The position numbers and the translations under genes were made by a program. Positions 56,468 through 64,000 of a stretch of DNA of 64,000 nt are shown here, piece after piece. Where the stretch lies: NCBI GenBank assembly GCA_051000395.1, contig JBPCOI010000003.1, forward strand, positions 83,540-147,539. Reading direction: 5' to 3'. Source of the DNA: JBPCOI01 sp051000395. Lineage in GTDB: Bacteria; Actinomycetota; Actinomycetes; Mycobacteriales; Jatrophihabitantaceae. Below the pieces are notes generated by a model. It searched no databases. It saw nothing but the letters and a program-made list of their open reading frames with translations, and was not told where the DNA came from. How positions within the stretch are numbered: the first letter of the stretch is position 1; every line of letters starts with the position of its first letter.

Positions 56468-57739
56468 ATGACACTCGTGGAGACGGGCCGAAGTGCCGCG
56501 CAGTCCCGAGGCATCGACCCGCAGCTGTGGCCGGAGGTGGCCACCGTTCCGCACTCGCCGCTGCGCTCGGCGATCGCGAAGCGGATCTTCCGGCGCGCCG
56601 CGGGTCGCCTGCCCCTTCGGGTCGTCGAGGCCGGCAGTGCCAGCTACGGCGGGGGCACGCCGGATGCCCCGGTGTTACGGCTCGTCCATCCGGACTCGTT
56701 CTTCCACCGCATCGGCGCCACCGGCACGATCGGCTTCGGCGAGGCGTACATGGCCGGCGACTGGACGGCCGACGATCTCGCCGGCGTGCTGTCGGCCTTC
56801 GCTGCCAACATGCGCGACCTGGTGCCGGAGATGTTTCACAAGCTGCGTCACGCCGTGCTCAGCCGCATGCCGGACAGCCACGACAACACCGTCGAGGGCG
56901 CGCGACAGAACATCCACCACCACTACGACCTGTCCAACGAGCTGTTCACGACCTTCCTCGACGACACGATGACCTACTCCAGCGCGGTGTTCGACGGTGA
57001 GCCCTATGGTGCCGGCGAGGCGCTCGCCGACGCCCAGCGACGCAAGGTCGACCGGCTGCTGGACTGTGCTGCCGTCCGCGCGGGCAGCCGGGTGCTCGAG
57101 ATCGGGACGGGCTGGGGCGAGTTGGCAATTCGCGCAGCCGGCCGCGGCGCGACCGTGACCACCGTGACGATCTCCGTCGAGCAGGCCGAACTCGCGCGCG
57201 AGCGCATTGCCGCAGCCGGACTCACCGAGCGCGCCACGGTGCTGCTGCAGGACTACCGCGAGGTCCGCGGTCAGTACGACGCCATCGTCAGCGTCGAGAT
57301 GATCGAGGCGGTGGGCGCGAACCACTGGGACGAGTACTTCGGGACGATCGACCGGCTGCTCGCGCCGGGCGGGCGGGTCGGTCTGCAGGCCATCCTGCAG
57401 GAGGACTACACCGTCCTGGCCACTCGCGACACCTACACGTGGATCCGCAAGTACATCTTCCCGGGCGGGCAGATCGCCTCGGTCGAGGCAATCGAGCGCA
57501 CGCTGCGAGCCGGGACGTCCCTTCGCGTCGCCGACCGCTTCGCGTTCGGACGGCACTACGCCGAGACGCTGCGCCGCTGGCGGGAGCGCTTCGAAGCGCA
57601 CGCCGATCGCGTCGAGGCGCTCGGGTTCGACGAGACCTTCCGCCGGATGTGGTCGCTGTACCTGGCCTATTCCGAGGCGGGTTTTCGCACCGGCTACCTC
57701 GACGTCGCGCAGCTCACCCTGACCAAGCCGGTGCGCTGA
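56468..57739 (+). CDS. Cyclopropane-fatty-acyl-phospholipid synthase family methyltransferase
   Basis: A 423-residue SAM-dependent enzyme of the CFA synthase family, acting on unsaturated lipid acyl chains. Landmarks are GFGEAYMAGDWTADDL, the NIHHHYDLSNELF box, DDTMTYSSAVF, the SAM site VLEIGTGWGELAIRA and the active-site region SVEMIEAVGANHWDEYF. GGAGGA lies seven bases before ATG 56468, so this start is preferred to TTG 56462. It may modify the same membrane that carries hopanoids. Confidence 0.92.
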   Translation: MTLVETGRSAAQSRGIDPQLWPEVATVPHSPLRSAIAKRIFRRAAGRLPLRVVEAGSASYGGGTPDAPVLRLVHPDSFFHRIGATGTIGFGEAYMAGDWTADDLAGVLSAFAANMRDLVPEMFHKLRHAVLSRMPDSHDNTVEGARQNIHHHYDLSNELFTTFLDDTMTYSSAVFDGEPYGAGEALADAQRRKVDRLLDCAAVRAGSRVLEIGTGWGELAIRAAGRGATVTTVTISVEQAELARERIAAAGLTERATVLLQDYREVRGQYDAIVSVEMIEAVGANHWDEYFGTIDRLLAPGGRVGLQAILQEDYTVLATRDTYTWIRKYIFPGGQIASVEAIERTLRAGTSLRVADRFAFGRHYAETLRRWRERFEAHADRVEALGFDETFRRMWSLYLAYSEAGFRTGYLDVAQLTLTKPVR

Positions 57740-57769
57740 GCGACTCGTAGCGCCCCGCTACCGTGGGGC

Positions 57770-58603
57770 GTGGTCGTACTGCTCGGGCTAGCCGCCGCCG
57801 CCGCGTATGGCATCGGCGACTTCGTCGGTGCCTTCGCCTCACGGCGCCACGGCGCCCTCACGGTGCTGCTGCACAGCTACCCGATCGGTGCTGTGCTGAT
57901 GCTGGCGATGTTGCCGATCTTTCCGGGCCAGGTCACCGGGCGCACGGTGTGGTTCGGCATCGCCGGCGGGATCGCCGGCCTGGTCGGCGTGGTGATCATG
58001 TACAGCTTGATGGTGGTCGCCCCGATGAACGTCATCTCACCGGTGACGGCCGTGCTGGCGGCGATCGTGCCGGTGGTGTTCGGCGTCGCGGTCGGCGAGC
58101 GCCCCCACCTCGCGGCCTGGTTCGGCATCGCGCTCGGCGTCGGCGCGGTCGTGCTGGTCAGCCGAACCACGGAGGACCATCCGCACGGCAGGATCGCGCT
58201 GCGGGTGATCGCGCTGGCCTTCGTCTCGGGCCTGGGCTTCGGTTTCTACTTCATCTTCCTCGCACGTGCCGGAGACAACTCGGGCCTGTGGCCGCTGGTC
58301 ATCTCGCGTATCGCCTCCGCGGCGCTGATCGTGCCGCTCGCCCGGCAGCGGCGGGCGTTCACGGCGATCCACGGCCGGATGCTCGGCGTCACCGTGGCAG
58401 CGGGCGCGTTCGACGCATTCGCCAACATGTTCTTCCTGCTCGCGACCCGGCACGGCTTGCTGTCGCTGGCCAGCGTGCTGACGTCGCTGTATCCGGCGTT
58501 CACGGTGATCCTCGCGGTGGGCCTGCTGCACGAGCACACCAGCCGGGTGCAGCGGGCCGGGCTCGTGCTGGCCGCCGCCGCCATCGTCCTGATCACCGCA
58601 TAG
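57770..58603 (+). CDS. EamA/DMT family transporter
   Basis: A 277-residue membrane protein with ten hydrophobic segments in two EamA repeats (LLGLAAAAAYGIGDFVGAFA at the start, FDAFANMFFLLATRHG in the second half). Substrate unknown. It starts at GTG 57770 with TACCGT five bases upstream. It is not part of the dxs-linked DMT pair. Confidence 0.85.
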   Translation: MVVLLGLAAAAAYGIGDFVGAFASRRHGALTVLLHSYPIGAVLMLAMLPIFPGQVTGRTVWFGIAGGIAGLVGVVIMYSLMVVAPMNVISPVTAVLAAIVPVVFGVAVGERPHLAAWFGIALGVGAVVLVSRTTEDHPHGRIALRVIALAFVSGLGFGFYFIFLARAGDNSGLWPLVISRIASAALIVPLARQRRAFTAIHGRMLGVTVAAGAFDAFANMFFLLATRHGLLSLASVLTSLYPAFTVILAVGLLHEHTSRVQRAGLVLAAAAIVLITA

Positions 58604-58784
58604 CTGCCGTCGCGGGCGGGTGCGCATCGCCAAGGCTGCCGCCCCTGCGGATTCCGCTACATCCGCATCGACCGAAAGGTGCCGCAGTCATGACGACCAT
58701 TGACTACAACGCCAGCGTCCAGGAGGCCCCCGGCGTTGGCCGGTTCAATGCCCGATGCGCAGCGGGCGGCGGCGGGACGCGAAG

Positions 58785-59390
58785 TTAGCTGACGCGGCGA
58801 TAGCGGACGTGGGTGGTCAGCGGTGAGTGAAGAACTTCGGCAGGCTCGAAGTCGAAGGACTGAACCCCGTCGAAGATGCGCTCGCCCGAACCGAGCAGGA
58901 CGGGCGCGATGTCGAGGGTGAGCTCGTCGATCACCCCGGCCGCCAGTGCCTGCCGGACTGTCGAGGCCCCACCGGCGATGTCCACCCCGTTGTCGCCGGC
59001 GGCCTCACCCGCAGCGGCGTAGGCCGCGTCGAAGCCTTCGGTGACGAAGTGGAAGGTCGTCCCCCCGTCCATCTGGATCGGATCATGGCGGTGATGGGTC
59101 AGCACGAACACCGGCGCGTGATACGGCGGTTCAGGGCCCCACCAGCCCGACCAGTCCTCACCCCAGTCCCCGCGGATCGGGCCGAACATATTCCGCCCCA
59201 TCACATACGCACCGCGGGGGCGCATGAGCCACTCGTTCGCGGTCTTGTCAGCGCCGTTGGCCCGCGGATCGCCGATGTGCCAGCCGTGCAGCTCCCGTCC
59301 CCGCTTGCCCAGGGGGTCCTCCAGGCTCTGATCCGGCCCGGCGACGAAGCCGTCCAACGAGATCGACATGTGGCAGGTGGTGTCCGGCAC
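58785..59390 (-). CDS. Dihydrofolate reductase-fold protein (RibD C-terminal-like)
   Basis: A 201-residue protein of the DHFR/RibD-C fold: MSISLDGFVAGPDQSLEDPL, AYVMGRNMFGPIRGDW, APVFVLTHHRHDPI, and VDIAGGASTVRQALAAGVIDEL. Members are NADPH reductases of unknown substrate; it is distinct in length and motifs from the similar-fold protein at 51584. The GTG at 59390 gives eight residues before the conserved MSISLDGF, and an internal ATG is also possible. Confidence 0.82.
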   Translation of the reverse strand: MPDTTCHMSISLDGFVAGPDQSLEDPLGKRGRELHGWHIGDPRANGADKTANEWLMRPRGAYVMGRNMFGPIRGDWGEDWSGWWGPEPPYHAPVFVLTHHRHDPIQMDGGTTFHFVTEGFDAAYAAAGEAAGDNGVDIAGGASTVRQALAAGVIDELTLDIAPVLLGSGERIFDGVQSFDFEPAEVLHSPLTTHVRYRRVS

Positions 59391-59732
59391 CGCGAACCTC
59401 CTGGATGGTTGCGACGTGCGAGCGGTTGCGCGGCTCGTGGGCGCAAGACCGCATCGTGCGCGCCGCTCTCACCTGACAATGACGACAGACTGCACGGGAA
59501 CTGCCTAGCAACCGGGCGCCCGGCCCCATTGGGCGGCCGTGGAGTCTACGTCGGACGCTCCGACGCTACAGGTAGCGCTCCCGCGATCTTTGCCGCACTG
59601 AGTTTGCGCCAGAGCCGTCGTTCGGCGCCGCTCGGCGCAGTGCGGCAGGCACGCCGACCGGTCAGTATGGCGGGACGGGAACTTGGTGATCGCATGCCAC
59701 GGATCGTGGCTCAATCCTCGGGAGACCGCGCC
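59391..59732. other. 342-bp intergenic stretch with inverted repeats
   Basis: No gene is supported. It contains GTCGGACGCTCCGAC (59550-59564), which folds on itself, and the arms TGCCGCACTG (59591-59600) and CAGTGCGGCA (59638-59647), with inner GCGCC/GGCGC pairing. These could end the minus-strand transcript of the 73-residue gene or be a decayed repeat element. Confidence 0.5.
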
Positions 59733-59954
59733 TCACCTGGCGAGGTCTGTGATGAGCTTGTCCAGCGCCTCGCGCCACGTCATCGACGAGCTGACATAAC
59801 TCGTCCTCCCGCCGGCGGTGACCGTCCATGCCTCCGCTCCCAGCCGGTAGGGATCGTTCTGTCCGAGCGGATCGACGCGGATATCCAGCGTGGCGTCTTT
59901 CCGGTCGACAGCCTCGCGTGCCAAGTCGGCGATGTCCGAGTCGTGAAGGCTCAT
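59733..59954 (-). CDS. Small hypothetical protein
   Basis: A 73-residue product with an acidic N-terminus (MSLHDSDIADLAREAVDR), a beta-rich centre, and a helical end ALDKLITDLAR. I do not recognise a family. It could be a small stress or antitoxin-like protein, but no partner gene is adjacent. It is the only plausible frame between the reductase and the polymerase gene. Confidence 0.5.
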   Translation of the reverse strand: MSLHDSDIADLAREAVDRKDATLDIRVDPLGQNDPYRLGAEAWTVTAGGRTSYVSSSMTWREALDKLITDLAR

Positions 59955-60032
59955 CTCAAAATTTCACCACTTCGCGCGCGGTTCGCACACCAGTGCCTCC
60001 CCCGCGAACGCTTACCCGTCGATCTGGCGCGG

Positions 60033-61106
60033 TCAGTCGACCTGTTGCGATTCGACGTCCCCGCCCACCGCCGGTTCGCCGGCCCAGTTCGCCTTGTTCA
60101 TGCGCGACGGCGCAACGCGCGGCGGTTCGCCATCCTGCTTGGGGAAGTTCGGCGGATACGGCGCATCACCCAAACCACGGTCGCGCTCATCGCGATCAGC
60201 CCATTCCAGCAAGGGCTCGATCGACCACACCGCATCATCGATCCTCGCCCACACGTCGCCCAACGCGGCGAAGCGCGCCGGCATGGTCGCGATCGTGAAG
60301 TCGCGCATCTCCACATCCGGGAGCTCCTCCCAGGTCAGCGGAGCCGACACCGGAGCCCACGGAAAGCCGCGCACCGAGTACGCAGCAGCGATCGTGCGGT
60401 CCTTGGCGTTCTGGTTGTAGTCGAGGAAGATCTGCGCGCCGCGCTCCTCCTTCCACCACGCGGTCGTCACCTGCGCGGGTACGCGCCGCTCGACCTCACG
60501 GGCGAAAGCCAGCGCCGCCCGGCGCACCTCGCGGAAGCCGAAGTGGGCTTCGATACGCACGTAGACGTGGATGCCGCGCGAGCCGGACGTCTTCGGCCAA
60601 CCCACGGCACCGAGCTCCTCGAGCACCTCGCGCACCACTGCCGCGACCTGCTTGGCCTCCTCCATCCCGGTGCCCGGCTGCGGGTCGAGGTCGATGCGCA
60701 GCTCGTCGGGACGCTCCACGTCGGCGCGGCGGGTGTGCCACGGATGGAACTCGACCGTCGACATCTGCACCGCCCACGCAACCGCGGCCAGTTCCGTGAC
60801 GCACAGCTCGTCGGCCGTACGCCCGGACGGAAACTGGACCTCGGCCGTCTCGACCCAGTCGGGAGCGCCTTTGGGCAGTCGCTTCTGGTAGATCTTCTCC
60901 CCGTCGACGCCCTCGGGATAGCGGTGCAGCATGCAGGGCCGCTCCCACAGCGCGCGCACGATCCCGTCACCGACGGACAGGTAGTAGTGGACGAGATCGA
61001 GCTTGGTCTCGCCCCGCGCGCTGAAATAGACCCGGTCGGGATTGCTGATGCGGACGCTGCGCGATCCGACCTCGACCTCGACGCTCGGCGACGGCACCCT
61101 CGACAC
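60033..61106 (-). CDS. LigD-type polymerase/primase domain protein
   Basis: A 357-residue archaeo-eukaryotic-primase-fold polymerase like the Pol domain of LigD, which fills gaps during non-homologous end joining. Metal ligands are in ELRIDLDPQPGTG, with KTSGSRGIHVYVRI and DYNQNAKDRTIAAAYS following. It has no ligase or nuclease domain, and matches the stand-alone PolD1/PolD2 type known from mycobacteria. The C-terminal 60 residues extend past the domain. The start is a GTG at 61104-61106. Confidence 0.9.
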   Translation of the reverse strand: MSRVPSPSVEVEVGSRSVRISNPDRVYFSARGETKLDLVHYYLSVGDGIVRALWERPCMLHRYPEGVDGEKIYQKRLPKGAPDWVETAEVQFPSGRTADELCVTELAAVAWAVQMSTVEFHPWHTRRADVERPDELRIDLDPQPGTGMEEAKQVAAVVREVLEELGAVGWPKTSGSRGIHVYVRIEAHFGFREVRRAALAFAREVERRVPAQVTTAWWKEERGAQIFLDYNQNAKDRTIAAAYSVRGFPWAPVSAPLTWEELPDVEMRDFTIATMPARFAALGDVWARIDDAVWSIEPLLEWADRDERDRGLGDAPYPPNFPKQDGEPPRVAPSRMNKANWAGEPAVGGDVESQQVD

Positions 61107-61203
61107 GCTAGCGCGAGTGACGAGCTCGGTGGGCGAATCCCGGCTCGCCGCACGAACTCCCGTCCCGCTACGGCGCGAACGAGCCGTGCACAGCCCGGCG
61201 GCC

Positions 61204-61209
61204 TACTCT
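61204..61209 (+). promoter_or_regulatory. Putative -10 element of the small membrane protein gene
   Basis: TACTCT ends six bases before GTG 61216, supporting a leaderless start there rather than the longer frame from 61042. Confidence 0.45.
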
Positions 61210-61215
61210 GGCGAC

Positions 61216-61476
61216 GTGCACGTCGACGAACGGTACGAGGACGAGGATCCTGTGGACCCGAGCTGGGCGTCGGCCTACGTCGACGGCGCGTGGCACCGCA
61301 CCGCCAACCCGAACACCGTCGACGGCGAGTTGCAGAACCTGGCCGCATTCGGCTCCGGCTTGGCCCGACTGACCGGCCCGCGCCGGACTGCCGCCCGGAT
61401 CGTCGTCTGGCTGATCCTGATCGGCACCGCGCTGACGCTCGTCTACGGCATTCTCGGCATCCTCGGCAGCTGGTGA
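61216..61476 (+). CDS. Small single-pass membrane protein
   Basis: An 86-residue protein with an acidic N-terminal half (DERYEDEDPVDPSWASAYVD) and one C-terminal transmembrane segment from about residue 63 (RIVVWLILIGTALTLVYGI). No family is recognised. It is divergent from the polymerase gene and followed by msrB 31 bases later. Confidence 0.65.
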   Translation: MHVDERYEDEDPVDPSWASAYVDGAWHRTANPNTVDGELQNLAAFGSGLARLTGPRRTAARIVVWLILIGTALTLVYGILGILGSW

Positions 61477-61494
61477 CCCGCGGCGGCCCTTGGG

Positions 61495-61500
61495 TAGCCT
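61495..61500 (+). promoter_or_regulatory. Putative -10 element of msrB
   Basis: TAGCCT ends seven bases before ATG 61508 and thereby favours this start over the ATG 18 bases upstream. Confidence 0.45.
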
Positions 61501-61507
61501 CGAAGAC

Positions 61508-61936
61508 ATGAAGCGCACCGAAGAGCTCCCCGCCCCCGCCGTCACAAAGTCCGATGAGGACTGGCGCCAGCAGCTCACGCCGGACGAGTACGCGGTGCTG
61601 CGCCGAGCCGGCACCGAACCCGCCTTCGTCGGCGAGTACACCGACAACCACCAGGTCGGCAGCTACCGCTGCCGAGCCTGCGGCACGAAACTGTTCCGCA
61701 GCGAGCACAAGTTCGACTCGCACTGCGGCTGGCCGAGTTTCTTCACCCCGCTCGCTGGCGAGCGCGTCATCGAACGCACCGACCGCGGCCTGGGCATGAA
61801 GCGCACAGAGGTCCTCTGCGCCGCCTGCCACAGCCATCTTGGTCACGTCTTCGCCGGCGAGGGGTACGACACTCCCACCGACCAGCGCTACTGCATCAAC
61901 TCCATCTCGCTCACCTTCGAACCCGCCCCGCAGTAG
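61508..61936 (+). CDS. msrB: Peptide-methionine (R)-S-oxide reductase MsrB
   Basis: A 142-residue enzyme that repairs oxidised methionine (R-sulfoxide) in proteins. Two zinc-binding CXXC pairs are in YRCRACGTKLF and LCAACHSHLGHVF, the core has FDSHCGWPSFF, and the catalytic cysteine is in QRYCINSISL. The length is normal. With mtr it adds to the redox-repair functions of the window. Confidence 0.95.
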   Translation: MKRTEELPAPAVTKSDEDWRQQLTPDEYAVLRRAGTEPAFVGEYTDNHQVGSYRCRACGTKLFRSEHKFDSHCGWPSFFTPLAGERVIERTDRGLGMKRTEVLCAACHSHLGHVFAGEGYDTPTDQRYCINSISLTFEPAPQ

Positions 61937-61996
61937 CCGTCGCCCGACGCGGGTAGGCACCGCGCACACCGATTCGCCCGCGGAAGGGGTCAAGGC

Positions 61997-63937
61997 ATGT
62001 CCGAGCCGACGCAGGTCAGCGAGAAGCAAGCGCGTGAGGTCGCCGAGGCGGCCCGGGAGTCGGACTGGACGAAGCCGTCCTTCTGCAAGGAGCTGTTCCT
62101 CGGCCAGTTCCGCCTCGACCTGATCCACCCGCACCCCCGTGCCGCCGCCGAGGCGGACGCGCGCGGCACGCGCCTGCTCGACGAACTGCGCGCGTACTGC
62201 CAAACCCTCGACGGCGCCGTGATCGAGCGTGAGTCCCGGATCCCGGACGAATACGTCAAGGGCCTGGCCGACCTCGGCTGCTTCGGCATCAAGATCTCGC
62301 CCGAGTACGGCGGCCTTGGCCTGTCGCAGGTCACCTACGGGCGCGCGCTCAGCCTGGTCGGCTCGGTGCACCCCAGCCTCGGCGTGCTGCTCTCCGCGCA
62401 CCAGTCGATCGGCGCGCCCGAGCCCCTGAAGCTGGCCGGCACCCCCGAGCAGAAGAAGGCGTTCCTGCCGCGGTGCGCCCGCGGCGCGGTGAGCGCCTTC
62501 CTGCTCACCGAACCCGACGTGGGTTCCGATCCGGCCCGGCTGCGCAGCTCCGCCACCCCCGCCGAGGATGGCGCGGCGTACCTGATCGACGGATTGAAGC
62601 TCTGGACGACCAACGGTGTCGTCGCCGAATTGCTCGTCGTCATGGCCCGGGTGCCGAAGAGCGACGGCCACCGTGGCGGCATCTCGGCCTTCGTGGTGGA
62701 AGCGGACTCTCCCGGCGTCGTCGTCGAGCACCGCAACGCGTTCATGGGGTTGCGCGGTATCGAGAACGGCGTGACGCACTTCCACCAGGTCCGCGTGCCG
62801 GCCGAGAACCTCATCGGCAGGGAGGGCGACGGCCTGCGGATCGCGCTGGCCACCCTCAACACCGGCCGTCTGTCGCTGCCCGCGATGTGCGTCGCGGCCA
62901 GCAAGTGGAGCCTGAAGATCGCCCGCGAGTGGTCGGCCGAGCGGGTGCAGTGGGGCAGGCCGGTCGGAGAGCACGCCGCCGTCTCGAACAAGATCGCATT
63001 CATGGCAGCCACCACGTTCGCGATGGAGGCCGTGCTGGACCTGTCCGGCCAGCTCAGCGACGAGGGTCGCAAGGACATCCGGATCGAGGCCGCCGTCGCG
63101 AAGCTCTGGGCCAGCGAGATGGGCTGCCTGATCGCCGACGAGCTGGTGCAGATCCGCGGTGGCCGCGGTTACGAGACGGCCGAGTCGCTGGCCGCGCGCG
63201 GCGAGCGGGCCGTCGGGGCCGAGCAGTCGTTGCGGGACATGCGGATCAACCGGATCTTCGAGGGCTCCAGCGAGATCATGCAGCTGCTCATCGCGCGCGA
63301 GGCCGTCGACACGCACCTGAAGGCGGCCGGCGAGCTGGCCGACGCGGACGCGGACCTGTCTCACAAGGCACGAGCCGCCGTGAAGGCGAGCGGATTCTAC
63401 GCGCGGTGGCTGCCGCAGCTCGTCACCGGCGCCGGTCAGCTGCCGACGTCCTTCCGCGACTTCGGCACGCTCGCCCCGCACCTGCGCTTCGCCGAACGCT
63501 GCACCCGCAAGCTGTCGCGATCCACGTTCTACGGCATGGCCCGCTGGCAGGCGGGCCTCGAGAAGCGTCAGGGGTTCCTCGGGCGCATCGTCGACATCGG
63601 TGCCGAGCTGTTCGCGATCAGCGCCTCGTGCGTGCGCGCCGAGATGCTACGGGCGGAGGATCCGGGGCAGGGCGAAGCGGCCTACGAACTCGCCGACGCG
63701 TTCTGCCGCCAGTCCCGGCTGCGCATCGCGCGGCTGTTCGACGGGTTGTGGGCCAACACCGACGACGGCGACACGGGCCTCGCACGGCGGGTGCTCGACG
63801 GTCGCTACAGCTGGCTCGAGGCCGGCGTGCTCGACCCGAGCGAGGGCACCGGGCCGTGGATCGCACCGTGGCACGAGGGTCCGACGCCGACCGAGTCACT
63901 CGCGCGCCGATACCTGCCGTCCACCCGCGACCAGTAG
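61997..63937 (+). CDS. Acyl-CoA dehydrogenase
   Basis: A 646-residue FAD-dependent acyl-CoA dehydrogenase. Conserved parts are FGIKISPEYGGLGLSQV, FLLTEPDVGSDPARL, WTTNGVVAELLVV, GLRGIENGVTHF and the flavin-binding RGGRGYETAES. The C-terminus after about residue 430 is extended by some 200 residues, as in large members of the family (for example FadE-type). The chain-length preference is unknown. It starts at ATG 61997 and appears monocistronic, with a strong hairpin right behind the stop. Confidence 0.92.
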   Translation: MSEPTQVSEKQAREVAEAARESDWTKPSFCKELFLGQFRLDLIHPHPRAAAEADARGTRLLDELRAYCQTLDGAVIERESRIPDEYVKGLADLGCFGIKISPEYGGLGLSQVTYGRALSLVGSVHPSLGVLLSAHQSIGAPEPLKLAGTPEQKKAFLPRCARGAVSAFLLTEPDVGSDPARLRSSATPAEDGAAYLIDGLKLWTTNGVVAELLVVMARVPKSDGHRGGISAFVVEADSPGVVVEHRNAFMGLRGIENGVTHFHQVRVPAENLIGREGDGLRIALATLNTGRLSLPAMCVAASKWSLKIAREWSAERVQWGRPVGEHAAVSNKIAFMAATTFAMEAVLDLSGQLSDEGRKDIRIEAAVAKLWASEMGCLIADELVQIRGGRGYETAESLAARGERAVGAEQSLRDMRINRIFEGSSEIMQLLIAREAVDTHLKAAGELADADADLSHKARAAVKASGFYARWLPQLVTGAGQLPTSFRDFGTLAPHLRFAERCTRKLSRSTFYGMARWQAGLEKRQGFLGRIVDIGAELFAISASCVRAEMLRAEDPGQGEAAYELADAFCRQSRLRIARLFDGLWANTDDGDTGLARRVLDGRYSWLEAGVLDPSEGTGPWIAPWHEGPTPTESLARRYLPSTRDQ

Positions 63938-63988
63938 CCGATTGTGCAACTTTCACCGCAGTGAAGGAGGTGAAAGTTGCGCAATCGG
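63938..63988. terminator. Long hairpin after the acyl-CoA dehydrogenase gene
   Basis: CCGATTGTGCAACTTTCAC at 63938-63956 is complementary to GTGAAAGTTGCGCAATCGG at 63970-63988, with one mismatch in 19 bp and a 13-base loop. It starts right after the stop codon. No T-run follows within the window, so it may be a factor-assisted terminator or a repeat element rather than a classical one. Confidence 0.6.
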
Positions 63989-64000
63989 CAGGTCAGGGCA

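Noticed and set aside
58690..58788. 32-codon frame beginning MTTIDYNASVQEAPG after the EamA gene
   Set aside because: The start is plausible, but the second half is a Gly/Arg run from non-coding-looking sequence, and it overlaps the convergent reductase stop. It is too weak to call a gene.
60467..63481. 1004-codon minus-strand frame across msrB and the acyl-CoA dehydrogenase
   Set aside because: It is antisense to two clearly conserved genes; its readable end merely belongs to the polymerase region in a shifted frame, and no domain supports it.
1..64000. CRISPR arrays, rRNA and tRNA genes
   Set aside because: No regularly spaced repeats of CRISPR size and no tRNA T-arm or rRNA core sequence were recognised on either strand by eye; a tRNA search program would be needed to be certain.

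Overview
The window is a high-GC stretch of an actinobacterial chromosome. Three things point there: GTG starts are very common, genes overlap tightly in ATGA/GTGA/TTGA junctions, and a mycothione reductase gene (mycothiol is specific to Actinobacteria) lies at the left end. A hopanoid pathway, a glycogen-to-trehalose pathway and stand-alone end-joining ligase and polymerase proteins are also present. Hopanoids plus mycothiol suggest a soil actinobacterium of the Frankia/Acidothermus/Jatrophihabitans/Geodermatophilus kind, but this assignment is inference only. No rRNA, tRNA or CRISPR array was recognised.

Layout. 1-8161: housekeeping genes (truncated proS, RIO kinase, mtr, metallo-hydrolase, a lipoprotein, DUF2237, two PH-domain membrane proteins, a ROK kinase). 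8162-14470: an accessory island with a transposase tail, three intact toxin-antitoxin pairs, a broken RES toxin, small orphan genes and a GNAT gene that has lost its own 3' end. 14470-16467: two tandem L,D-transpeptidase-like lipoprotein genes. 17293-23309: thiamin genes tenA, thiD, thiE, thiO-thiS-thiG and the transporter cytX, with two TPP riboswitches. 23562-38545: a hopanoid/isoprenoid locus. A minus-strand, eight-gene, almost fully overlapping operon runs hpnC-hpnD-hpnE-prenyl synthase-shc-glycosyltransferase-deacetylase-SDR. Facing it is dxs with two DMT-type membrane proteins, followed by convergent hpnH and a gene fusing a nucleoside-phosphorylase-like (HpnG) domain to IspH. 39734-42628: uvrB and a VapBC-type pair. 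42738-49124: glgX-treY-treZ. 49141-63937: an Smr-domain protein, AI-2E-type transporter, EcsC-like protein, two reductases of the DHFR/RibD fold, an ATP-dependent DNA ligase, two alpha/beta hydrolases, a cyclopropane-fatty-acid synthase-type methyltransferase, an EamA transporter, a LigD-type polymerase, msrB and an acyl-CoA dehydrogenase.

How the genes work together. Dxs and IspH feed the non-mevalonate isoprenoid pathway. The prenyl synthase makes the precursor, HpnC/D/E make squalene, Shc cyclises it to hopene, and HpnH adds an adenosyl side chain which the HpnG domain would trim. The three genes at the end of the operon (glycosyltransferase, NodB-type deacetylase, SDR) have no standard hopanoid name and may finish the polar head group by a non-canonical route. 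This is the most interesting hypothesis in the window. GlgX, TreY and TreZ convert glycogen to trehalose. The thiazole genes and the pyrimidine transporter are each placed under a TPP riboswitch.

A recurring regulatory feature is a -10-like hexamer (mostly TANNNT) ending 6-7 bases before the start codon. It is seen before at least fifteen genes and suggests extensive leaderless transcription.
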